A DNA stretch of 64,000 nucleotides from Bathynomus jamesi (Eukaryota; Arthropoda; Malacostraca; Isopoda; Cirolanidae): the NCBI GenBank assembly GCA_023014485.1, contig JAJOZX010000919.1:726001-790000 (forward strand), in the 5' to 3' direction. The notes below the pieces were generated by a model, which had not been told where the DNA came from, ran no database searches, and worked only from the letters and a program-made list of their open reading frames with translations. The position numbers and the translations under genes were made by a program. This document shows, in pieces, positions 30,979 through 41,211 of the stretch; the first letter of the stretch is position 1, and the number at the start of each line of letters is the position of its first letter.

Positions 30979-31079
30979 TATATACTGCGTGGTCATTGCA
31001 GTTAAATGCATATATATATATATATATATATATATTATTCTACAATAATAATTTGTAGAGTTTTAATTTTAATCTATTT

Positions 31080-31145
31080 TAATTTTGGGCTACTGATGAT
31101 GAGACTTGTGGATTTCGAAACGGTTGAGATTAAACTATAATTTAT
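31080..31145 (+). repeat. Penelope-type tail remnant with hammerhead-core-like motif
   Basis: CTGATGATGAGACTTGTGGA followed by TTTCGAAACGG at 31092-31122, in the same arrangement as 39428-39458. Confidence 0.45.
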
Positions 31146-31175
31146 TTTATCTGGTGTCTCGCTTCTGGTATAATA

Positions 31176-32075
31176 CAGGGTCGGGTATTTCCAAATTTTC
31201 AGTAGCAAACATATTGAAATCACAGGGGTACCACGATTACAAACCCATTTACTCTCAGCTTATGTTCTGATAGACGGCTGCAGTTTGCTGAAACAATGAG
31301 ACAAAAGTTCAACAGTGATCCATATTTCCTTGGAAAGATCAAATTTTCAGATGAATGTGTGTTCGGTTTGTCGAGTAAAGGAAACAAACACAAGGTTCAC
31401 TACTGGGCGAAAAAAAAATCCCAAAATACGACTGGGTAAACCCGTTAAACCGGCTACACTAGCAGTTTGGGCGCGCATTGGTTATTGAGGACTCGTTTCC
31501 TTTGACATATCGAGAGGTACGATGGATGGAAAACGCTATTGCCAGGTACTGAGAGACAAAGTTTTCCTACAGTTTACTAATGGCGTTGGCAGAAATTGAC
31601 TTTATCAAGATGAAGGAGCGCCACCACATTACTCTGCAGCTGCCCTGAGATTCTTGATTCGAACTTTGAAGGAAGATGGATTGGGCGGCGAGGTCCCATT
31701 AAGTGGCCAGGCAGATCACCCGATTTAACCCATTTCTGGCTTTTGTCTTATTTGCGTGACAAACTCTACACTCCTAGTTTCATCTCTCCAAATGTGAATG
31801 CCCTTCCTTGGTCGCAGAATAGATGAAGAAGTGAAAAGGATCCCCTCGATATGTTCAGAAGAACAATGAAGAGTTTCACAGAGAATCCACAACAAATGTA
31901 TCACAGCGGAAACGGAATTCTTTGAAGATTAAATTACAATTTAACAAAATATTTGTATGAAGAAAATTCTTTTGAGTTTGTTTGATTTGTTTCATCATTT
32001 GAACACTATCTGTATAATAATGTTGTTAACTAAATAGTTGTATGTATAAAATACTTAGACTTTTCTCTCACCCTG
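31176..32075 (+). pseudogene. DD41D element, family a, copy 2 (N-terminus deleted)
   Basis: The left terminus ACAGGGT (31175) jumps directly to the sequence equivalent to 2264 of copy 1, so the helix-turn-helix is deleted. The catalytic region follows with many frameshifts: FSDECVFGL, a YQDEGAPPHYS-like block and RSPDLTH-like third-Asp region in which the PCD is lost. The right terminus TTTTCTCTCACCCTG ends at 32075. Divergence between the two copies is mostly small indels. Confidence 0.82.
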
Positions 32076-32089
32076 TGTATATACGAGTG

Positions 32090-32092
32090 TGC

Positions 32093-32136
<44 letters not shown>

Positions 32137-32140
32137 TATA
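32090..32140. repeat. (TA)n microsatellite
   Basis: A TA array ending at the mariner terminus at 32141. Confidence 0.95.
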
Positions 32141-32898
32141 CAGGGTGGGCCGTAAGTTTCCATACATAGGAAAAATAAACATTTGTTTATGGACAACCAT
32201 TTTATTTATATAATATGCTCTACATGGTTGCCATTGTTTTGAAAACACATTTCAATACGTGTTCCCACTGTTGATGAACACGCATTAGCACAGTTGACGT
32301 TATGCTTGTAATGGCGTTGGTGATACGTTCCTTTAGATGATTTATGTCTCGTATCTTTTCCTGATACACCATGGCCTTCAAGTGCCCCCAAAGATAGAAA
32401 TCAAGGGGGGTGAGATCTGGGGATCTGGGAGGCCACTCCACAGGACCACGCCGACCATCCAAGCATCCGGAAACTGCTGCTGATCCAAATACCGACGCAC
32501 GTGAAGACCATAATGAGGTGGAGCTCCATCTTGCTGGAAGTAAACTGGGAAGTTACCTTCCTCGTTTAGCATGGATGGGAAAATCTCTTCTTGCAACATG
32601 TTAAGATACCTTTCGGCATTAAGATTTCCACTGACAAAAATTGGTCCAATAATTCTGTCACCCCATATCCCGGCCCACACCATCACTTTACCGGCACCTT
32701 GCATCTTCGTCGGACTCAGCCAGTTAGGGTTAGCATTACTCCAATAACGTATGTTTTGCCGATTAACCTCTCCATTGACGTAAAAATTTGCTTCATCAGT
32801 AAACAAGATCTTACGTCAAACGCATATTCTTAGGGTATCTGAAACATAAAAACAAACGTTTAATTTTTCCTATGTATGGAAACTTACGGCCCACCCTG
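32141..32898 (-). mobile_element. DD41D mariner-like element, family c, copy 1
   Basis: Termini CAGGGTGGGCCGTAAGTTTC (32141) and the inverted match ending at 32898 pair for about 35 bp and are flanked by TA. A shorter derivative of the same family is at 50262-50682. The catalytic half of the gene is retained. Confidence 0.93.
32220..32806 (-). pseudogene. DD41D transposase, catalytic domain, one frameshift
   Basis: From 32806 downward: [18 protein letters not shown] (first Asp), [32 protein letters not shown] (second Asp). After a frameshift near 32465 comes [20 protein letters not shown] (third Asp, 41 residues after the second in the intact copy at 50262), then the C-terminal helices. The N-terminal DNA-binding half is deleted, so it cannot recognise its TIRs. 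Confidence 0.9.
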
Positions 32899-32909
32899 TA
32901 TATATATTA

Positions 32910-33301
32910 CGGGGCATTCAAGAAAGGAATGATCATTTTGTCTGTACACTTTTTTAGCATTAACTTCCAGATACATTTTTCATAAATATTTTAAATGTAC
33001 AAAATCAGTGTACCGCCTGCCCTCCCACGCCAAAAAAAAAGCCCAAGATATTTTTCGATATGCGATATTTCTTGAATTTTTATAAGACAACACAATAGAA
33101 AAAGGTTGAGAATTTTATGGCACCATTTCTTGAACTGGACTGGATGGGGCACATATAGAAAATGGTTTTGCATAGAGGTGGGGCTGCGGCTGTGAAGTTC
33201 TGATTTTGTACATTTTAATGATTTAAGAAAAATATGTGTCGCCTGCGGTTAATAAAAGTTACATTTAAAATAAAATGATCACCCCTTTCTTGAATGCTCT
33301 G
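32910..33301. mobile_element. Tc1/mariner MITE
   Basis: CGGGGCATTCAAGAAAGGAA (32910) and the complement of CAGAGCATTCAAGAAAGGGG (ending 33301) form about 30-bp TIRs including GATCATTTT, flanked by TA. 392 bp without coding content. Confidence 0.85.
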
Positions 33302-33302
33302 T

Positions 33303-33606
33303 ATATAACCTTGGTTAACCTTGGTTTTACTTCCGCCCTAATTGTTCATTCTGACGAAGGTCAAGCTTGTCACTCCACCTTAGATCTACAGTTTAACGTG
33401 GAATCCGAACCACGCCCCACCAGCAGCCCAGCGTCTTAACAACTAGGCTACACAGGGTACCCATTTATCTACCAACCATTTTTTTTTTATTGTGTGGAAG
33501 AATGAACAGCTGGGTTTGGCTGCGCGCCGCCTGCCGTCACCGGTCTCGGTCCCGGGGCCGATGAATTCGTAGTCAGCGACGCTAACCACTCCACCACAGA
33601 GGCGCA
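33303..33606 (-). mobile_element. tRNA-headed SINE S1, copy 3 (most complete)
   Basis: On the minus strand: head GCCTCTGTGGTGGAGTGGTT then AGCGTCGCTGACTACGAATT, B-box region CGGGACCGAGACCGG, and body CCCAGCTGTTCATTC. A second tRNA-like unit GTGTAGCCTAGTTGTTAAGA leads to the hairpin CGTGGTTCGGATTCCACG. The 3' tail includes GACAAGCTTGACCTTCGT, also found near the 3' end of LINE-C. Confidence 0.85.
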
Positions 33607-33610
33607 TATG

Positions 33611-34400
33611 GACAGGAAATTCAGAGAAATTCTAAAGCAAAAGATTTAGGTGTTGCGATGACTGATGACCTGAAATTTTAAACACAAAATAAGACAGCAG
33701 TAAACAGAGCAGAAGAATAACTGAACAGATACTGAGAACCTTCAAACAAAGGGATAGGAATATAATGATTCCTCTATTGAAAACACTGATCATACTCAAT
33801 TTGGAATACTGCTCGGTTAACATCCTCATATGAAACAGAAGACATTAGTCAACTAGAAGGGATTTAGAGAAGTTTCACAGTCAAGATCAATGGATGCAGA
33901 TCATTAAATTACTGGGAATGGTTACGTCAATTAAACTTTTATTCACTGGAAAGAAGAAGAGAGAGGTACGCTATTATTTACACTTGGAAAATAATGGAGG
34001 AACTAGCCCCTAGTCTTACCCTGAACCCTATAACCCCGCAAACAACAGTGGAAAGTAGAAAAGGAAGACTGTGTCGTGTTCCCAAATTAAAGGCTGGCCA
34101 GGGAACATCCTCACCCCTGAAAGAAAATAGTTTTGTTGCGAGAGGACCAAGACTGTTTAACCAGCTGCCCAAGGAACTAACACGAGTGGTGTCGCGGTGG
34201 ATATCTTCAAAAGAAGATTAGACGTCTGGCTCACAACAATTCCAGATGAGCCGGGCGTACCTGGCTGTGTGAGGTGGAGAGCACACGAAACTACCTCTCT
34301 ACTTCAGGCCAACTCGAGAGGAGGAGGGGCGACAAGCTTGACCTTCGTGAAATGAGGAATCATCGCACGGAACATATGAAGGGTTGAAAGGTATATATCA
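33611..34400 (+). pseudogene. LINE-C RT C-terminal region, copy 1
   Basis: Matches the minus-strand copy at 61885-63300 from the AKDLGVAMTDDLKF-like block, through the LEYCS region, to the distinctive tail. That tail reads LAPSLTLNPITPQTTVESRK, then GRLCRVPKLKAGQGTSSPLK, ENSFVARGPRLFNQLPKEL and a Trp-containing end. Stops and frameshifts are frequent before 33990; 33994-34221 is open. The 3' UTR has GACAAGCTTGACCTTCGTGA. It abuts the SINE in opposite orientation. Confidence 0.85.
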
Positions 34401-35514
34401 GACCTGTTGGCTTTCATGTGGGTAGTGTGTTGATGGTAGAGGATATCCCATACCCCTAAATTATGGGCAAGTGAGAATATGGACGTGATCTTAACCAAAT
34501 CTATGACTAAACCTAACCCGGCATAAACCGACTTAACGTATCGGAAGCTAACCTAACGCAATTTACACGAATATGTGGCTGATTTAAACATGCCCGTAAT
34601 TTGAAGTAGTACCCATGTACTGGGTATGGTGCCATGTTTTTCAACCCTTCAAATGTGCCCGATCATTGACTGCTTATAATGAAGGCGATTGTAACTATAT
34701 CCTCTTTGTTAATTAATATTAATTATTAAATTATTAATTAATTTTGAATATTTATTTCTTGGGGGTGGAGGGAACATTTGTTTGGGGGGTACCCCCTCAC
34801 CATTGCTCAATATTCCGCTGATGAACCCCTAATTGTCCCGCACCCAGTAATGAATTTTCCACACAACCTCTGATATTCAGACCAGTAGTTCTGGTGACAG
34901 CCGCGTTTTCTCACAACATTGAAAAACAGAAGTTGGGTTTAATGAATAGCGATAATGATGATGATGATGATAATGATAACAATGAGCTTTATTGGTTGGA
35001 TATAAATCCCATAAAATAGTCCAATATTATTGAAGGTAATAAACGATTTAAGATAAATTAATAATAAATTTAAATAACTAAAATTACAAAACTAAAAAAA
35101 ATTAAAGATTAAAAATGTTTTTTTTTTAGTGAAATAAAAAAAAAAAAATTAGCGCGAACGGATTTTGTTTATTTTTAATAATCTAAGTTTTGTTTAGTGT
35201 CAAAAGAGTGGATTTTTGTTGGTTTAATTATTTGGAGGGAACAGACGAACATTTTTAATGATATTTCGTTAATCGGAATGGTTTCAAGCAGAATTAGATT
35301 CAGAATTGGGGACCGCATAAACACTAACCGGGAACGTACTGTTTTTGTTTTTTGTTTTTTTACACTTAACGCTTAACCCTGTATACCAAAAACAGAACCT
35401 TTACGGTCAATGTTGGGAACCTTTTATTAAGTGGAAAACATTGAAGTAAATAAAATATCCATTTAGGGTCTTAAACTTGAAAAATTTCACTGTTTACATT
35501 ATAGGTTAGTATAT
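34401..35514. other. no gene recognised
   Basis: AT-rich, with short (GAT)n at about 34955. No credible frame or repeat structure. Confidence 0.55.
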
Positions 35515-35516
35515 AC

Positions 35517-35776
35517 AGGGTGACCCCCGCCCCCCTCAAAATGTATTCACATAAATTTTACATAAAATATTTTTTTGAGAATACCTTTTTGAATTATCTT
35601 GTCTAATTTATGGTAAAATGCAAAATATAAAATTTCTTTGAGGAGAAAAATATGAGGTTACACCAATCAACATTTTTTATGGTAAACAAAAATATTTTTC
35701 GGTTCTAATAAAATCGCACAAAGGTTAAATTAACGCCTTTTTTTAATTGTTTTTACCTCTTTTGGTTTTTTAACTT

Positions 35777-35778
<2 letters not shown>
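35517..35778 (+). mobile_element. mariner-type left terminus only
   Basis: TATACAGGGTGACCCCCGCC at 35512 looks like a TIR next to TA. No matching right end was found before the (TC)n array. Confidence 0.35.

Positions 35779-35838
<60 letters not shown>
35779..35838. repeat. (TC)n microsatellite
   Basis: 60 bp of TC. Confidence 0.97.
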
Positions 35839-35841
<3 letters not shown>

Positions 35842-35914
35842 ATATTTTTAATTATTTCAATCTAAAATCATATTTTCTATTTTATCTGAATTACCAAATT
35901 ATTTTTTAATGGTT

Positions 35915-36135
35915 CTTTGACTCGGATTCGCTTAGTGGTCAGCACACGTGACTCCGAATCAGAGATATCGGGTTCGAATGTTGGTGAGGGATATTTTGCA
36001 TATACTGTCTGCACAAATAATATTACTCAGAAATACAAATGGTTTTACATAATGCAAAAATACCTCCCCCCCACATCAGGATTCGAACCTAGCACCTCTT
36101 GAGTAGAAAGTGAAGGCAGTGACCACTGCGTTACG
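35915..36135. repeat. tRNA-like SINE heads facing each other
   Basis: Plus strand: GCTTAGTGGTCAGCAC (A box) and ATCGGGTTCGAATG (B box) at about 35928-35983. Minus strand: TAACGCAGTGGTCACTGCC and TAGGTTCGAATCC at 36078-36135. The minus-strand one is matched at 51388-51470. Confidence 0.55.
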
Positions 36136-36344
36136 ACAAGGTAAAGGTTAGTACAACCTGGTGTATATTTCATCAACCTAGGGAACACACAACGCTTTCG
36201 CATTCAGAGATGTTTTCCATACTACCCACCCACCCTGCACTCGAGGCAATGACAGCATCATTTGGGGTAACAGTAGGATCCCATAGCTGGAATATCACGC
36301 ATGGACACGCGTGATTTTGCACAATGCGCCAAGTTATACTAACT

Positions 36345-36600
36345 TTTAACTCGTAGCGTCGTGGTCAGTGCCCTTGCCTTCTACTTTAAAGCTGCTGCGT
36401 TTGAATCCCAATGGGGGTTGATTGAAGGGGTTAACCTCTTCACAACATCTGAGGTCATATGACGGAGGGGACCTACAGCTTTACGTGGGATCCAAACACG
36501 GGACACTACATTATTTGGGCGCGGAGGACGGCCTCCTATCTAACTACACTCCAAAACCAATGTCGCTTAACTTCGCTGATCGACGGGAAGCGATATTTCC
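36345..36600 (+). repeat. SINE with tRNA-like head and LINE-B-type tail
   Basis: Head GTCGTGGTCAGTGCCCTTGC with TGCGTTTGAATCCC as B box. The body then has GGAGGGGACCTACAGCTTTA and ACGTGGGATCC, shared with 10925-11100 and the LINE-B 3' region. Confidence 0.6.
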
Positions 36601-36810
36601 CGTTGGAGTTAATAATAACCATTATTCTAGAAAGTTTCAGAACAAGCACATTACACACTTTCCCACGCGCTGAATAATGTTCTAAAAGTCTATGGACGTG
36701 ACTACTCTTGTTTTATTACCCAAACGTTGTCTTTTTATTAGATGCAATAAAGGCTGATAATGTTGCAGAAAAATTTACTTTTCACGCGATTGGCGTTTTC
36801 TTTGTGTAGA

Positions 36811-36955
36811 TTCAACGACTAATATATATATATATATGATGCAAATAACCACGAAGGAAAAAGGAAACACAGAATGGTGCTCAAGCGCTTTCGTCTAGTG
36901 ATATCCTCAGGAATACTGAATAAATAACAAGTTCGAGACTGTTTAGATTCAACGA

Positions 36956-36989
<34 letters not shown>

Positions 36990-37100
36990 TGATGAAAATA
37001 ACCACGAAGGAAAAAAGAAACACAGAATGGTGCTCAAGCGCTTTCGTCTAATGACATCCTCAGGAACACTGAAATAAATAACAAGTTCGAGACTATACAA
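36811..37100 (-). repeat. Penelope-like tail, tandem duplicate
   Basis: Two units of about 140 bp share AGATTCAACGACTAA, a TA run, ATAACCACGAAGGAAAAA, GTGCTCAAGCGCTTTCGTCT, CATCCTCAGGAA and ACAAGTTCGAGACT. Each carries a hammerhead-core-like motif on the minus strand (36885-36911 and 37038-37063), the second with a GTC-ATTA-GAC hairpin between CTGAGGA and GAAAGC. Confidence 0.75.
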
Positions 37101-37680
37101 AAAATAAAATAGAAAAATAAAAATTGTAGGAGGAGCTTACAAATTTATAAGGAAAAACTACCAGAGTTTTAGCACTTTGCCCCTCTTGTCTAAATCCATT
37201 CTGAACGAATTCAAAACAACAGGATCAGGCGAAAAAAGGCCCTGGCTAATATTGAAATTATTTGTAAGTTGAATAATGGCAGACTCAAGAATATTTCTAT
37301 TAATAATGTTGCTCGAGTGAAACAAAATTGAAGCATTATTCCAGTCACTACAGTGGGATAACTCTGACAAATGGTCTAAAGGGGCACTGGACCACTGTCC
37401 GTTCTAACGGAATATTGATGCTGTTTTACACGCGTGTGCAAATCCTTTCCCGTCTGACCAATGTAAAAGGAATCACATTGTTTACAACCAATTTTATAGA
37501 TAATGCCTGAATTATTGGTAGGGCTATTTTTACTATATTTTTCACAATATTGTTATATGAAAAAACTACATTAATATTCAAAAGTTTAAGTACATTAGCA
37601 ATGCCTAAAAGGCCTGAGAAAAATGGAAGTACTAAAATATAACCTTCGTGGTTATTTTCATCATACCACGTAAATATTAT
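37101..37680 (-). pseudogene. Penelope-like element 1, GIY-YIG C-terminal region
   Basis: On the minus strand from about 37560: IIYKIGCKQCDSFYIGQTGK then DLHTRVKQHQYSVR, a GIY-YIG nuclease start of Penelope-like proteins. After a frameshift near 37375 come LSELSHCSDWNNASILFHSS and NIINRNILESAIIQL, the end of that domain, with a stop near 37158. The RT domain is lost. A short inverted tail piece (AACCTTCGTGGTTATTTTCA) lies at 37655. GIY-YIG plus terminal repeated tails identifies the class. Confidence 0.85.
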
Positions 37681-37712
37681 TCACGTGTTACTTTCGTGAA
37701 ATAATTTTCATA

Positions 37713-38066
37713 TTATATATATATATATATATACACACCCTAAGTGTAAAATTAAATAAGTAAATAAATAAAAATAAAATAAAAGTTACCCATTTAATTT
37801 TGGTCTGATTAAAAAACGGGATACTTTGGCCTTTTCTCAAATTTCCTGTTATTCTGCGTAGTTTTGGGGACTTCAGCTTTAAAAACGGGTTTGCACTTAA
37901 TGAAAAGGTATGGATGGCTTCTTTCTGTAAATGTCAAACCTCTTTACGAATAAAGACATACCTGGACAGTTAATAAAATTGTTGATATAAAACTAAAATA
38001 ATTTCCATGTTCCAGCTAATTTAACTGTTTATCTCGTTAATTAATAGTTTTCGGATTTTAACATGT

Positions 38067-38109
<43 letters not shown>

Positions 38110-38127
38110 CATTTCACAATTAAAAAC
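37713..38127. other. no gene; (TA)n arrays at both ends
   Basis: TA arrays at 37713-37735 and 38065-38105; the sequence between shows nothing recognisable. Confidence 0.55.
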
Positions 38128-38230
38128 GAGATATGAATGAATGATGCAAATCCACAAGGAAAAAGAAAAAATTATTCCTAAGTCCTCTCGTGTATTCAGC
38201 AGTACACCTCGTCAGGGAAAGAGGTTCCAA
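38128..38230 (-). repeat. Penelope-type tail remnant
   Basis: On the minus strand CTGACGA, a GTGTA/TACAC hairpin and GAGAG (GAAA degenerated) occur at about 38178-38215, followed by the (C)CTTGTGGATTTGCATCAT end seen in the other tails. Confidence 0.5.
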
Positions 38231-38239
38231 AATATAGCA

Positions 38240-38435
38240 GCCCTCACCAGCTGGTGAAGGAAGCTATATTTTGGGGCCTCTTTGCGAGTAATCCGGTCCC
38301 CACGTTGGGCCTTCCATCACGAAAAAGAACTATAGTATTTGTCATTTACCATTACTTATTCGAACTATTCAAACTACAGTGGATTCAAATTTCTCAGAAG
38401 AGTTCCTTGCTTCATGCACGGTTTGTGTGTAACAT
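38240..38435. repeat. F1 repeat, copy 3
   Basis: GGAAGCTATATTTTGGGGCC, CACGTTGGGCCTTCCATC, TATTTGTCATTTACCATTAC and CATGCACGGTTTGTGTG in the order of the other copies; single arm. Confidence 0.75.

Positions 38436-38511
<76 letters not shown>
38436..38511. repeat. (TA)n-(GA)n compound microsatellite
   Basis: TA array switching to GA directly before the Penelope element. Confidence 0.95.
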
Positions 38512-38512
<1 letters not shown>

Positions 38513-39500
38513 GAAAAGATGGTACATGTTTATTTACAGACGTTTTAGAAAATTTCGATTTCCATCATCAGTGCTAAAAAGTTTAAAATCAGATAGAAAT
38601 AAATAAGTATAATAAACAGAAACAAACAATATATTAAAATGAACGTGCGACAATGGTTACAATATATATTAAATTAAAATTAAAAGATTAAAAATTAAAT
38701 AATATAAAGTATAAGAGTGTGGACACTAAGTAAAATATAAAATGGTTAAAAGGTGAGAGACTAATTGTACGGAAGATTGGGGATGGTTGCCTGTTGAAAA
38801 AATCCATATTAGAAAGATGGAGCCAGTACCATCCGCCAATACCAAACAAGAGTGGACGAGCATCGTAGTATTTCTGCCAAAACTTCGCAGCCCTTGAACA
38901 AACCCTCCAAATCAGCAGTAAGGGATCATTGCCACTTTCACAACCACCCGTTACTTCCCTCCAATTTCAAAATCGTTAATTCAGCCAATCAACTAATCGA
39001 CTTCCGCATACTTGAGTCCCTTTATATACTCAGTATTCAGCCAACCCTCAAGACTACAGTTCCGCTTTCAACTCAAACATCGCCAAATAAACTCTCATAT
39101 TGAAAAGAAATCCACCATCACTCCGCTTGGCTCCATCTTTCTAATATGGATTTTTTCAACAAGCAACCATCCCCAATCTTCCGTACGAGTCTCTCACTAC
39201 GTTAACAACTTGGTAAGACCCCCCCCCCCTTAATTCTGATTCACCTTTTAACCGTTTTATATTTTTTACTTAGTGTCCACACTCTTATACTTTATATTAT
39301 TTAATTTTTAATCTTTTAATTTTAATTTAATATATATTGTAACCATTGTCGCACGTTCATTTTAATATATTGTTTGTTTTTGTTTATTATACTTATTTAT
39401 TTCTATTTGATTTTAAACGTTTTAGCACTGATGATGGAAATTGAACGTTTCCGAAACGTCTGTAAATAAACAAGTACCATCTTTTCGTCCTCCTATTCTC
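38512..39500 (+). mobile_element. Penelope-like element 2 flanked by inverted tails
   Basis: A tail of about 310 bp (39110-39500, +) recurs inverted at 38512-38825 (for example CTCCATCTTTCTAATATGGA and GTGTCCACACTCTTATACTT). Between them lies a short coding remnant. Each tail has the hammerhead-core-like motif (39428-39458 +; 38541-38571 -). Confidence 0.78.
38826..39103 (+). pseudogene. Penelope-like element 2, C-terminal end of the GIY-YIG region
   Basis: The frame 38852-39103 reads DEHRSISAKTSQPLNKPSKS, then AVRDHCHFHNHP and NQLIDFRILESLYILSIQP before a stop. The pattern (basic start, SAVxDHC, then ILESLYI..xP) is the end of the GIY-YIG domain of Penelope-like ORFs. The 5' side is cut by the inverted tail. 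Confidence 0.72.
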
Positions 39501-39541
39501 GCTAAGCTACGTTTCCTAAGAACAAACCATTCAACCAAGTT

Positions 39542-39545
<4 letters not shown>

Positions 39546-39577
<32 letters not shown>
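39546..39577. repeat. (TA)n microsatellite
   Basis: A TA array before the Tc1 terminus. Confidence 0.95.
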
Positions 39578-39579
<2 letters not shown>

Positions 39580-40201
39580 CGGTCGCATGCAAAAGTTTGG
39601 GCACGTTACTAAATTTTTGAAAATGTTTGAACTGTGATATGTCCAAATGTTGATAGTATGTAAAAAGGTGTTGCCATATATTTCTTTAAAAATTAATAAA
39701 GAAAAATCGACATCGTACAAAGACAATTGGGTTTAATTTTCAAGAATGCAATACAGAAGTTTAGGTACCCTTCAAATCAATGACCTCCTTTTGCTGCACT
39801 GACTTCAAGAAGACGTTTCGTATGTCCTTGTACCATCTTTTGGGTTCGTTCCTTCGGTAGTCGTGACTATTTTTCTTGACAAAATGTCTCCAACTCGGTC
39901 AAATTCTTGGGATTTCTTTCTTGCTTTGATCATCGCTTCAGATCTCTTCCAAGACACTCGATGACAGTAAAGGTCGGGGACCGTGAAGGCCATTCCACTT
40001 CGATTTTCTTCTGTCCCAACTATTTTAATGTACTTTTGGAATTATGCTTTGGATCATAATCATGCTGGAATATCCAAACACGCACTAGCTTCATCTTCCT
40101 GACCAAATTACGAAAGGTTTTTTAATCCAAAATCTACGCTAGTGATACTTTGCTGAATTTGTTTCTCCATCAGTTAGAACCAAATTTCCCGCACCTGCAA
40201 A

Positions 40202-40250
<49 letters not shown>
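40202..40250. repeat. (CA)n microsatellite
   Basis: About 24 CA units inside the Tc1 relic. Confidence 0.97.
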
Positions 40251-40251
<1 letters not shown>

Positions 40252-40401
40252 CATGATCGAGCCTCTCCCGTGCTTTACTGTCAAGATGGTGTTCTTTTTA
40301 TAAGATGTCTTGTTCTGCGTTCAAACTCGTTTGATTGTAGCCGAAAAGTTTGATTTTTCCTTTCATCAAATTACAGAATTTTGGTCCAAATCTCTCTAGA
40401 G

Positions 40402-40963
40402 CAGTGGTCGGGGAACAGGGGTAAATTACCCCAAATGGGGTAAATTAAAAAATTTTGGGGGTAATGCGTGCGGTATGAGAGACACTTCCCTCAGAGCCTC
40501 AGTCGTGTGTATGGTATCATGAAACGAAGAGGTGCTTTTAGTGCTTGACACTTTGTGCTGATATTTTTTTCGTATATTTTTATTTTATTTTGTTACATAA
40601 ATGTGGCGTTATTCTAAATTTTAGAATATTACGAATTTACGTCCTGATTTTGATGTTGTATCAAAAATGAAACAGCATCATTTTTCCAAAACCTGAAGTG
40701 GAGATGTTTTGAATGAAATTCTTCAGTTCTTCAATCCTTTTTACTAATTTTGTTTGTGTGCTATTCTTATGCCAGCATGTGTGGCTTTTTTTTATTTCTC
40801 CATAATGGATCCAATAAACATTTTTAATTTGAATTTTTTGTATACCATATGCTACAATTTTAAGAGCAATTGGCTTGTTTTTGTTTACTTTGAAGTCTGG
40901 GGGTAATTTCATTTTACTCAAATAGATTTTTGGGTAATACCCAAAAAAGTTCCCCGACCCATG
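40402..40963 (+). mobile_element. hAT element nested in Tc1, target duplication CTCTAGAG
   Basis: Termini CAGTGGTCGGGGAAC and the near-complement GTTCCCCGACCCATG are flanked by perfect CTCTAGAG at 40394-40401 and 40964-40971. Subterminal GGGGTAA/TTACCCC pairs are present. A hAT C-terminal relic (ITNLRPDFDVVSKMKQHH-like, about 40625-40696, +) survives. Confidence 0.92.
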
Positions 40964-41115
40964 CTCTAGAGTTATCGAGTTATTCTTTGACATATGTGAG
41001 ACCTTCAACTTTATGATGAAGACAGAAATGGCTTCTTTCTTGCAAACCTCCCACGTAGACAATTTTGCTAATTCTTCTTTCAACCGTTAAAATGCGTAAT
41101 AAGGTACTTGTTGAT

Positions 41116-41211
41116 TTAACCCTTTAAGGACTGAAGGTACAAATTGCTAACGTTTCAAATACAAGCATTCATAACTTAACCCTACAAAAAATTCAGGGCT
41201 TAAAGGGTTAA
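41116..41211. mobile_element. piggyBac-type MITE (TTAA), copy 2
   Basis: TTAA at 41116-41119 and 41208-41211 flank CCCTTTAAGGACTGAAGG and CTTAAAGGG. It shares TTTCAAATACA, CATAACTTAACCCTAC and AAAAAATTCAG with the copy at 16548. Confidence 0.92.

Noticed and set aside
34378..34660. Possible MITE between GAAGGGTTGAAAGG and TTTTTCAACCCTTC
   Set aside because: The left motif is part of the LINE-C 3' tail (also at 61885), the inverted match is short, and there is no target duplication.
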